Origin: Methylovirgula sp.
Lineage (GTDB): Bacteria; Pseudomonadota; Alphaproteobacteria; Rhizobiales; Beijerinckiaceae
Assembly (NCBI GenBank): GCA_025356505.1
Contig: JANXSV010000068.1
Coordinates: 1-7,793, forward strand
DNA: 7,793 nucleotides
Reading direction: 5' to 3'
Below the pieces are notes generated by a model. That model was not told the DNA's origin. It was given only the letters and a program-made list of their open reading frames with translations, and ran no database searches. Below are positions 1 through 5,864 of this stretch, piece after piece (position 1 is the first letter of the stretch; each line of letters begins with the position of its first letter). A program made the position numbers and the translations under genes.

Positions 1-92
1 TGGCGCAACTATGAAACGTGGGAGGAGGGCGGCAGCCCCACCGCATACGACCGGACCAACGCGATCTACAAAGACAAACTGGCAAATCACCA
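1..92 (+). pseudogene. Inverted partial copy of the mttB gene (internal fragment)
   Basis: Read from base 1, this stretch encodes W-R-N-Y-E-T-W-E-E-G-G-S-P-T-A-Y-D-R and on to K-L-A-N, the same residues as the intact mttB-family gene on the opposite strand (base k here pairs with base 508-k, so 1-92 matches the reverse complement of 416-507). By hand comparison 90 of 92 bases match, with differences only at 9 (silent) and 88 (His for Tyr); bases 10-87 are identical. Similarity stops at 93. The mttB frame then runs through unrelated sequence to a TAA at 229-231, so this is not a functional gene end. It may be a rearranged or gene-converted remnant of a second mttB copy, or an assembly or chimera artefact at a contig end. 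The sequence alone cannot separate these. Confidence 0.75.
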
Positions 93-286
93 CGCCGCTC
101 GGTGTGACCTTGCAGGGAAATTATGGCCGTCACGATTTTGCCTATGTGGCGCCGACCGGAGATGCGGAGGCCGGAACTCAGATCTATTTGCGCCTGCTCG
201 GCGAAACCGCGGTGGATTTTTACCGCATTAAAGACGGCCAGCTTGGCGCTCCGGAGCCTTGGCGTCGCTGCGAGTTCAAATCCTGA
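2..286 (+). CDS. C-terminal fragment of an unrecognised protein, 5' end cut and fused to mttB sequence
   Basis: This frame is open from the window edge to a TGA at 284-286, but only the part after about base 92 reads like a natural protein. It has about 64 residues with well-spaced charged and aromatic residues, including segments NYGRHDFAYVAP, TQIYLRLLGE and VDFYRIKDGQLG, ending in CEFKS. The earlier codons are an out-of-frame reading of the mttB fragment and give an arginine/proline/threonine-rich string that is unlikely to be real. The ATG at 11 lies inside the mttB copy and has only a chance start context. I do not recognise a family, and no membrane segment or catalytic motif is visible. 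It most likely is the tail of a gene whose front lies outside the window or was lost at the junction. It converges on mttB with 38 bp between the two stops. Confidence 0.4.
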   Translation, partial: GATMKRGRRAAAPPHTTGPTRSTKTNWQITTPLGVTLQGNYGRHDFAYVAPTGDAEAGTQIYLRLLGETAVDFYRIKDGQLGAPEPWRRCEFKS

Positions 287-324
287 GATCTGGCGCAGCG
301 GTAAAGTTCATCCGTCAGGCGCCT

Positions 325-1899
325 TTAAAAATCGGTCTCGACCCCGCCCTGCTCTTTGCGTTTGGCGATAAATTCGGCCAGCGCCTCATAGGCTGACTGC
401 TCCATTTCCGGCTGATGGTAATTTGCCAGTTTGTCTTTGTAGATCGCGTTGGTCCGGTCGTATGCGGTGGGGCTGCCGCCCTCCTCCCACGTTTCATAAT
501 TGCGCCAATCCGACACCATCGGCGCAAAAAAAGCGTTGCGATACCGCGCTTTGGTGTGCGCCGCGCCAAAATAATGCCCGCCGGGTCCAACTTCGCGGAT
601 GGCGTCCAGAGCCAATGTGCCCTCATTGACCTGAAGCGGATTGAGAAACTCGGTGACCATGCCGAGCAGATCAGCATCAAGGATCATTTTTTCAAATGAG
701 GCGTGCAGCCCGCCTTCCATCCAGCCCGCGCCGTGCATGAGCAGGTTAACTCCGCCCATGATGGCACCCCACAGCGAAAATACACTCTCATATGCGGCTT
801 GCGCATCCAACGTGTTGGCGGCGCAAGTATTGCTGGAGCGGTAGGGTAACTTATAACGGCGCGCGAGTTGGCCGCCCAGAAGCGCCGATTTCATATATTC
901 GGGGGTGCCAAAAGCCGGAGCACCGGTTTTCATATCGACATTGGACGTAAAGCCGCCGTAGACAAACGTCGATCCGGCATTGACGCTCTGATGGAACACC
1001 AGCCCGGCAAGCGCTTCAGCATTTTGCTGGGCCACCGCTCCAACCACCGTTACCGGAGCCATGGCACCCGCCAGCGTGAAAGGCGTCAACACCACAGGCT
1101 GATTACGCCGCGCCATTTGTATGATGCCCTCCAGCATGGGCGTGTCCAGCTTCAGCGGTGAAGATGAGTTGATGATGGTGAAAACGCTGGGCTCGCGATC
1201 CAGCGTTTCTCCATCAATGCCGCGCGCCAGCCGTACCATTTCCAGCGCGTCGAGGTTGCGCTGTTTGCCAAGGGAATAGGCATGTATCGGCTTGTCGCTG
1301 AGCGTCAACATGGCACCCAGCGCGTCCAAATGCCTGATAGAGGCGTGGACATCCACCGGCTCGACGGGATATCCGCCCCAGACGTGCACCGCATCGAGGC
1401 TCTGGCCGAGCCGCATAAAATTTTTATAGTCGTGAAAATTTCCAGGACGCCGCCCTCCGTCGCGATCGGCGGAGTTCGGGGCGGAGCCAACCGAGCAAAA
1501 GGCCACCTTATTGCCGCCTATCTGCACATTGCGGGCGGGATTTCGGGCGTGAAGGGTGAATTCACGCGGAGCCAGGCCGATCTTGCTTTCAATTAAAGCC
1601 TTTTCGAAACGAACCCGATCCGAATTAGGGTCAACATCCGCGCCCGCCGCCTTCAGAATCGCCTTGGCTTCGTCATGGAGAAAATCCATGCCGATTTCCT
1701 GCAAAATGGTCAAAGAAGCCTCATGGATGGCCTCGAGTTCATCTTCGGAGACTGCAGGCGTTGGCAAAAACGGGCGCGTTGGCTGCGGTTTTGCTCCGGC
1801 CAGATGACTTGCAGCATCCGCTGCCGCCGCCCGCTCGGCCCGGCCCCTACGGCCGGAGCGGGTTTCTGAAACAATCTGGCGGGTAATGTTTTCGGTCAC
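325..1899 (-). CDS. Trimethylamine methyltransferase (MttB/MtgB) family protein, non-pyrrolysine type
   Basis: This 524-residue protein belongs to the MttB superfamily, cobalamin-dependent methyltransferases that move a methyl group from a methylated amine to a corrinoid protein. In bacteria, characterised non-pyrrolysine members act on glycine betaine, proline betaine, carnitine or similar compounds; the substrate here cannot be read from sequence. The MttB domain fills about residues 45-515 after a basic, Arg/Ala-rich leader. Family-like stretches include VYGGF near 313-317 and LMHGAGWMEGGLHASFEK near 387-404, with LDADLLG following. There is no in-frame TAG, so no pyrrolysine codon. I chose the GTG at 1899-1897 because an AAAGGA Shine-Dalgarno lies 7 nt upstream. 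ATG codons at 1971 and 1953 would add 24 or 18 residues (a Gly/Lys-rich piece) without a comparable ribosome site. No corrinoid-protein or methyltetrahydrofolate methyltransferase gene is adjacent. It is divergent from the MFS gene. Confidence 0.88.
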   Translation of the reverse strand: MTENITRQIVSETRSGRRGRAERAAAADAASHLAGAKPQPTRPFLPTPAVSEDELEAIHEASLTILQEIGMDFLHDEAKAILKAAGADVDPNSDRVRFEKALIESKIGLAPREFTLHARNPARNVQIGGNKVAFCSVGSAPNSADRDGGRRPGNFHDYKNFMRLGQSLDAVHVWGGYPVEPVDVHASIRHLDALGAMLTLSDKPIHAYSLGKQRNLDALEMVRLARGIDGETLDREPSVFTIINSSSPLKLDTPMLEGIIQMARRNQPVVLTPFTLAGAMAPVTVVGAVAQQNAEALAGLVFHQSVNAGSTFVYGGFTSNVDMKTGAPAFGTPEYMKSALLGGQLARRYKLPYRSSNTCAANTLDAQAAYESVFSLWGAIMGGVNLLMHGAGWMEGGLHASFEKMILDADLLGMVTEFLNPLQVNEGTLALDAIREVGPGGHYFGAAHTKARYRNAFFAPMVSDWRNYETWEEGGSPTAYDRTNAIYKDKLANYHQPEMEQSAYEALAEFIAKRKEQGGVETDF

Positions 1900-2103
1900 G
1901 GATGCATCCTTTACGACAAGCCAAACCCTAGCCTTCCCGCCGCCGCCTTTCATCAACTGTTTTTCGGCCAAAGCATCGAATTTGTGGATGCTGCGAGCGC
2001 GCGCCGGTTTCCTTGAAAGCCACGCCCAATACTGGCAGCTTTGTTTGACACAGAGTAAAGCTTTCCTCTCTTTCCAACCAGACTATTTGCCGCAATATAC
2101 GGC
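1900..2103. promoter_or_regulatory. Divergent intergenic region between mttB and the MFS gene
   Basis: These 204 bases must hold the promoters of both flanking genes. On the plus strand a perfect TTGACA (-35 type) lies at 2045-2050, but no good -10 box follows at 16-18 bp (the hexamer at 2068-2073 is CTCTTT). A near-palindrome GAGTAAAG/CTTTCCTC (2053-2068, one mismatched pair) sits directly after it and could be an operator. A second weak inverted repeat is AGCATC (1972-1977) with GATGCT (1987-1992). The MFS start at 2104 has no clear Shine-Dalgarno, so a leaderless or weakly initiated message is possible. I could not place a convincing mttB promoter. Confidence 0.35.
1907..1912 (-). promoter_or_regulatory. 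Ribosome binding site that decides the mttB start
   Basis: On the minus strand AAAGGA is followed by a 7-nt spacer and then GTG ACC GAA. This is the best Shine-Dalgarno near the 5' end of the gene and supports a GTG start over the upstream ATGs. The site overlaps a perfect 10-bp palindrome GGATGCATCC (1900-1909), which could be chance or could affect translation. Confidence 0.55.
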
Positions 2104-3324
2104 ATGAGTTTCGAACCAACGTCTTTACCCGCCGAGGCTGCGCCAGGCGCGTCCAATAGCGGCCCTGCCGCTGGCAAGCCGGGTTTGGTGTATTATGCGC
2201 CCATATTGCTCGCGGCGTTTTTGCTGGTGTCCGGAAACGGCATTGTCGCAGTACTTTTGCCCTATCGCGGCCATTTGGAGGGCATGAGCGAGGGTGTGAT
2301 AGCGTGGTTTGGCACCGGCTATTTCGGGGGAATGCTGGCAGGTGCGTTCCTCGTGCCGGTGGTGATTCGCGCGGTGGGCTCGCGGTGGGCCTTCGTCGCC
2401 TTTGCAGCGATGGGCAGTGCTGCGGCGTTTTACCTCCCGTGGAACATTTCGCCACTGAACTGGTTCATTTGCCGCTCAATCATCGGCCTATCACTCTCAG
2501 CGCTGTATATTGCACTTGAGGCTTGGCAAAACGCCACGGTCGCAGGCACTGCCAGAGCCTTTTTACTCTCAGTCGGCAGCACGATCCAATATGGCGCATG
2601 GACAACCGGCAGCCAGATCTTTGCACAAAGCGTTCCGACGAGCCCTTGGCTGTTTGTCATTTCGGGCGGGTTGATGGCGGCCTCAACATTGCCGCTGCTG
2701 CTCAACCGGATTGCCGAACCGCCCCGCCCTGCCCGGGCCAAACTGGACTTGTTCTGGTTTTTCAGGACAGCGCCGGTGGCGTTTTTCGGCGCGGGGTTTA
2801 TCGGTTTGTCCAATGGCGCATTCTGGTCGCTCAATCCGGTCTATGGCGCGCAAATCCATCTCAACGCCATGCAGATCGGCAATTTGGTAACCGCTGTTAC
2901 TGTTGGTTCAGCTCTGGCTCAGGTGCCTTTTGGCCGCTTGAGTGACCATGTTGACAGGCGAAAGGTGATTGTCGGCCTTGGGCTTGCGGCGGCTGCGGGT
3001 AACTTCATTCTGGCAGGCGCGGGCGCTGGTCTGCCGCCAGTATGGCTTTATGCCGGATTTTTCGTCACGGCAGGCCTGATGATGCCAACATATTATGTGG
3101 TCACGGCTCATGCGGTGGATATGTGCGGCGCAAACCAATCGGTGATGGCGGGCGCGGCTATTTTGCTATTGTACTGCGGCGGCGCGATGATCGGGCCGCT
3201 TGTGGCCAGCGCACTCAGCGGTGTGTTTGGCCCCGGTGCGCTCTATGGCTGGAGCGGCACGATGTATGTACTGGTGGCGATTTGCACGCTTTTGTTTGGC
3301 TTCCGCACCCGGCTCGCTCGCTGA
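2104..3324 (+). CDS. MFS transporter, YcaD-like
   Basis: This 406-residue inner-membrane carrier of the major facilitator superfamily has about 12 hydrophobic helices, at roughly residues 30-52, 66-88, 95-112, 118-139, 152-174, 182-201, 218-241, 258-275, 287-306, 312-335, 347-369 and 382-400. The first ~28 residues are Ala/Pro/Ser-rich and cytosolic. The central loop 8-9 carries the motif-A copy GRLSDHVDRRK (277-287), a hallmark of the superfamily. The helix 4-5 segment ALEAWQNA...ARAF (137-153) resembles the YcaD subgroup, where E-(S/A)-W-x-N is typical. The substrate is unknown. Because it lies between mttB and the RpiR/preTA block, a methylated amine or a pyrimidine is a reasonable guess but only that. 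Length is normal and the frame is intact. Its stop is 4 bp from the stop of the convergent regulator gene. Confidence 0.88.
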   Translation: MSFEPTSLPAEAAPGASNSGPAAGKPGLVYYAPILLAAFLLVSGNGIVAVLLPYRGHLEGMSEGVIAWFGTGYFGGMLAGAFLVPVVIRAVGSRWAFVAFAAMGSAAAFYLPWNISPLNWFICRSIIGLSLSALYIALEAWQNATVAGTARAFLLSVGSTIQYGAWTTGSQIFAQSVPTSPWLFVISGGLMAASTLPLLLNRIAEPPRPARAKLDLFWFFRTAPVAFFGAGFIGLSNGAFWSLNPVYGAQIHLNAMQIGNLVTAVTVGSALAQVPFGRLSDHVDRRKVIVGLGLAAAAGNFILAGAGAGLPPVWLYAGFFVTAGLMMPTYYVVTAHAVDMCGANQSVMAGAAILLLYCGGAMIGPLVASALSGVFGPGALYGWSGTMYVLVAICTLLFGFRTRLAR

Positions 3325-3328
3325 TCGG

Positions 3329-4210
3329 CTACTGCGCTGGCTTCTGCTTATGGCTTCGACGTTCCGCCACAGCCACAGCAAGCGTCATCGCCAGGGAGAA
3401 GGTCGCGGCTATCGAGCGGAAGGCACCGAAATCCGACTCCAAAACTTCAAACCAAAGATGAGCGGCAGATGTGAGCGGCGAAAAGGCGCTGTCCGTGATG
3501 GCAATGACAGGAATACTACGCGCGGCAAGCTCCTGAGCCAGTTCGATAGTGATCGAAGTATAAGGCTTGAAACTAATCGCCAATAATACGTCTTTCGGGC
3601 TGGCGAAGCGCGTTTGCTCCGGGCCCAGACTGGCGAGATTATCCACCAACACGACACGCACATCGAGTTTGCCAAAGGCGTAGGCGAGATAGGCGGTCAC
3701 CGGAAAAGCGCGGCGCTGACCCAATAAATAAATGGTGTCGGCCTGCGCCAAAATTTTGACTGCTTCGGCAAGTGTGTCTTCCGGTATCGTGTCTTTGAGG
3801 CGAGTAAGCGATATCCGGGCCGAATCGACAAAACCATTCAGCAGATTCATTGGGTGATCAGCTTGAGCGACTGCGGTGTTGATCGCTTGAACACGGTCGG
3901 CATAATCGGGCCATCTGTCCCGCAGGCGCGAGCGAAACACATTCTGCAAGTCTGAAAAGCCCGAGTAACCAATGGTTTGCGCAAGCCGCACCAGTGTTGA
4001 AGGCTGCACGTCGGCGCGCTCGGCGATGCTCGCTGCGGAGCCAAATGCCATCTCGTCAGGGTGATCCAAAGCAAAAGCGGCAGCTTGCCGCAAACGTTTC
4101 GGAAGCCGATCCTGCTCAGCCATAAGCAGGATTTTTAGTCCGTCAAAGTCCCGCGGCACAGCCTCAGGCGCTAACGGCGACCCTTGCTCCCGCGCGTCTT
4201 GATCTGACAT
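3329..4210 (-). CDS. MurR/RpiR family transcriptional regulator (HTH plus SIS domain)
   Basis: This 293-residue regulator has the usual RpiR architecture. An N-terminal helix-turn-helix covers about residues 24-100, with recognition region ASIAERADVQPSTLVRLAQ followed by the family-typical GYSGFSDLQNVFR. A sugar-isomerase-like SIS domain covers about 125-265, with YLLGQRRAFPV and DVLLAISFKPYT as the phosphosugar-type ligand loops. The reading frame extends upstream to an ATG at 4297, but I prefer the ATG at 4210: an AAAGGG ribosome site lies about 7 nt before it, the family length fits, and the extra 29 residues are Cys-containing and unlike a regulator N-terminus. Known members sense sugar phosphates or related metabolites. 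The ligand here is unknown, and the SIS domain does not prove a sugar, since the genes around it concern amines and pyrimidines. It is divergent from preT and tail to tail with the MFS gene. Confidence 0.88.
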   Translation of the reverse strand: MSDQDAREQGSPLAPEAVPRDFDGLKILLMAEQDRLPKRLRQAAAFALDHPDEMAFGSAASIAERADVQPSTLVRLAQTIGYSGFSDLQNVFRSRLRDRWPDYADRVQAINTAVAQADHPMNLLNGFVDSARISLTRLKDTIPEDTLAEAVKILAQADTIYLLGQRRAFPVTAYLAYAFGKLDVRVVLVDNLASLGPEQTRFASPKDVLLAISFKPYTSITIELAQELAARSIPVIAITDSAFSPLTSAAHLWFEVLESDFGAFRSIAATFSLAMTLAVAVAERRSHKQKPAQ

Positions 4211-4272
4211 ATACCAACCCTTTGTTGAACACTCTGCCGTCCGGAGCTGCAGCATCCGCTTAGTGACGATAC

Positions 4273-4314
4273 AGAACGAAAATTCCAATGGAAGCATATT
4301 ATCAGTTTCGTTCT
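4273..4314. repeat. Wide-spaced perfect inverted repeat in the rpiR leader, candidate operator
   Basis: AGAACGAAA (4273-4281) and TTTCGTTCT (4306-4314) are exact 9-bp reverse complements whose centres are 33 bp apart, about three helical turns. A smaller near-palindrome TTCCAATGGAA (4283-4293) lies between them. One arm abuts the putative -10 box of the rpiR promoter and the other lies in its 5' leader. Same-face spacing would suit two dimers or a tetramer of a regulator; self-control by the RpiR protein is the simplest idea. Binding is inferred, not shown. Confidence 0.4.
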
Positions 4315-4344
4315 AATATACTCGCATGAAAATTGCACATTCAG
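4315..4344 (-). promoter_or_regulatory. Putative rpiR promoter
   Basis: On the minus strand TATATT (4320-4315) is a good -10 hexamer, with a partial -35 CTGAAT (4344-4339) 18 bp upstream. Transcription would start around 4305-4308, giving a leader of nearly 100 nt that contains both arms, or one whole arm and part of the other, of the inverted repeat described at 4273-4314. The -35 box is weak, so this placement is tentative. Confidence 0.35.
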
Positions 4345-4370
4345 GACTTGGGAATGGCTAAAACACGTGC

Positions 4371-4399
4371 TTGACAAAAGCCTGTTCTCATGCGGAATT
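4371..4399 (+). promoter_or_regulatory. Putative preTA promoter
   Basis: A perfect -35 hexamer TTGACA lies at 4371-4376. No consensus -10 follows; the best-placed hexamers at 17-18 bp are GGAATT or GAATTT (4394-4400). The palindromic operator begins at 4399, so a bound repressor would cover the -10 and start-point region. The perfect -35 with the operator immediately downstream makes this the most likely preT promoter. Confidence 0.4.
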
Positions 4400-4414
4400 T
4401 GACCGATCGGTCAA
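4399..4414. promoter_or_regulatory. RutR-like palindromic operator upstream of preT
   Basis: TTGACCGATCGGTCAA is a perfect 16-bp palindrome (two 8-bp arms, no spacer) ending 21 bp before the preT start codon. The Escherichia coli RutR consensus, for a TetR-family sensor of uracil and thymine, is TTGACCAnnTGGTCAA; this site matches both TTGACC/GGTCAA arms and differs only by G for A and C for T at the inner pair. Its place in front of dihydropyrimidine dehydrogenase genes fits pyrimidine-controlled repression relieved by uracil. The rutR gene itself is not in the window. Other TetR-family proteins could use a similar palindrome. Confidence 0.65.
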
Positions 4415-4435
4415 GTTCAAGATTGAGGGAATGAC

Positions 4436-5854
4436 ATGAGCCTGAGCACCGTTACATCAACAAGTTCCCGCCAGGCAGGGTCTGTTTCTCCGCCGCAATC
4501 TGGCACAAACTCGGCAGGCGGCATCATAGCAGGGCGATTGTCGGCGCAGGATTACGCCGCAGGCTTTGCCGACATACACCCTGCCCTCAGCAAACATGAG
4601 GCCTTCGTTGAAGCAGACAGGTGCTATTTCTGTTTTGACGCGCCGTGCCAAAAGGCCTGCCCTACCTCAATCGATATTCCATTGTTCATCCGGCAGATTT
4701 CCACCAATAATGATCTAGGCTCGGCGCATACCATCCTCGACGCCAATATCATGGGCGGCATGTGCGCCCGCGTTTGTCCCACTGAAACTTTGTGCGAAGA
4801 GGCCTGTGTCCGTGAGGCGGCAGAAGGCAAGCCGGTAAAAATCGGCCTGCTCCAGCGCCACGCCGTTGACGCTATGATGGCCCAAGCGCAAGCCCATAAG
4901 ACCCATCCCTTTAAACGCGCCGCGGCATCCGGCAAAAAGGTAGCTGTGGTCGGCGCTGGTCCGGCTGGTCTTTCAGCAGCACATAGGCTCTCACAACTGG
5001 GGCATGACGTTGCCCTGTTCGATGCGCGCGAAAAGCTTGGCGGACTCAATGAATATGGCATTGCCGCCTATAAGGCACCGGATAATTTTGCCCAGAAAGA
5101 GGTGGATTTTGTCTTGGGAATCGGCGGGATTACGCCAACGCTCAATAAAAAGCTTGGTAAGGGCATTCATCTCGATACGCTGCGCCGCGATTTTGACGCG
5201 GTTTTTCTGGGTATCGGGCTGGCATCAGTTAACACGCTTGGCCTGAGCGGCGAAGGCAAGCTTGCCGGAGTGCGGGAGGCGATCGATTTCATTGCCGATC
5301 TAAGACAAGCACAAAATCTGGCCACTGTTCCTGTTGGCAGCCATGTTGTTGTGGTGGGCGGCGGGATGACCGCCGTCGATGCCGCAGTGCAGGCCAAGCG
5401 GCTTGGAGCTTTGAGCGTCACCATTGCTTACCGGCGTGGCCCGGCAGACATGAAGGCCAGCGCCTATGAACAAGAGCTTGCCAAAATTAATGGTGTCATC
5501 ATTCGCCATTGGCTCAAGCCTGTGCGGCTACACGGCAACACTGGAGCGGTTTCGGCAATTTCGTTTGAAAGCACAGCGATGATCGATGGCAAGCTGACCG
5601 GCACCGGTCAAATCACGAAATTTGCCTCTGATATGGTGCTTACGGCTATCGGCCAGATTTTGGTTTCCGACGATTTCAACGAAGCCATGACGGTACGGGA
5701 CGGCAAAATTGTAGTCGATAGCGCGCGCGCCACCTCGTTGCACGGCGTCTGGGCGGGTGGAGATTGCACTGCCACCGGCGAGGATTTGACAGTTTCGGCG
5801 GTGGAGGATGGCAAGCAAGCCGCGCTCGCCATTGACCGCGCGCTGCGGGCTTAG
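4436..5854 (+). CDS. preT: NAD(P)-dependent dihydropyrimidine dehydrogenase, PreT subunit
   Basis: This 472-residue protein is the electron-input subunit of bacterial dihydropyrimidine dehydrogenase: it oxidises NAD(P)H through FAD and passes electrons via [4Fe-4S] clusters to PreA. After a Ser/Thr-rich leader (1-30), cysteines C63-C66-C71-C75 and C114-C120-C124 line up with the N-terminal cluster ligands of mammalian DPD. Q140 in GLLQRHA falls where DPD uses an unusual glutamine ligand. An FAD dinucleotide fold follows with VVGAGPAGLSAA (171-182), then an NAD(P)H fold with VVVVGGGMTAVDAA (304-317), and a C-terminal FAD segment VWAGGDCTATGEDLT (438-452). The start ATG has a GAGGGA ribosome site at 4425-4430. 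It is the first gene of a two-gene operon with preA, 10 bp apart, and probably sits under the RutR-like operator. The family is closely related to GltD-type subunits, but the preA partner fixes the assignment. Confidence 0.93.
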   Translation: MSLSTVTSTSSRQAGSVSPPQSGTNSAGGIIAGRLSAQDYAAGFADIHPALSKHEAFVEADRCYFCFDAPCQKACPTSIDIPLFIRQISTNNDLGSAHTILDANIMGGMCARVCPTETLCEEACVREAAEGKPVKIGLLQRHAVDAMMAQAQAHKTHPFKRAAASGKKVAVVGAGPAGLSAAHRLSQLGHDVALFDAREKLGGLNEYGIAAYKAPDNFAQKEVDFVLGIGGITPTLNKKLGKGIHLDTLRRDFDAVFLGIGLASVNTLGLSGEGKLAGVREAIDFIADLRQAQNLATVPVGSHVVVVGGGMTAVDAAVQAKRLGALSVTIAYRRGPADMKASAYEQELAKINGVIIRHWLKPVRLHGNTGAVSAISFESTAMIDGKLTGTGQITKFASDMVLTAIGQILVSDDFNEAMTVRDGKIVVDSARATSLHGVWAGGDCTATGEDLTVSAVEDGKQAALAIDRALRA

Positions 5855-5859
5855 GGGGA
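5853..5859 (+). promoter_or_regulatory. preA ribosome binding site overlapping the preT stop
   Basis: AGGGGGA begins inside the TAG stop codon of preT and lies 5 nt before the preA ATG. It favours the 5865 start over the upstream in-frame ATG at 5808 and suggests that ribosomes ending preT start preA. Confidence 0.6.
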
Positions 5860-5864
5860 AAACC

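Noticed and set aside
287..324. Possible terminator between the two convergent genes at the left
   Set aside because: Only a short GGCGC/GCGCC pairing with a long loop is present and no T-run follows, so a hairpin terminator is not supported.
1700..1715. TGGTCAAA half of a RutR-like site within mttB
   Set aside because: The other arm is missing and it lies in coding sequence, so it is probably chance.
1928..2455. Minus-strand open frame of 175 codons across the mttB-MFS intergenic region
   Set aside because: The translation is Arg/Pro/Thr-rich low-complexity, it overlaps the MFS gene antisense, and it has no ribosome site.
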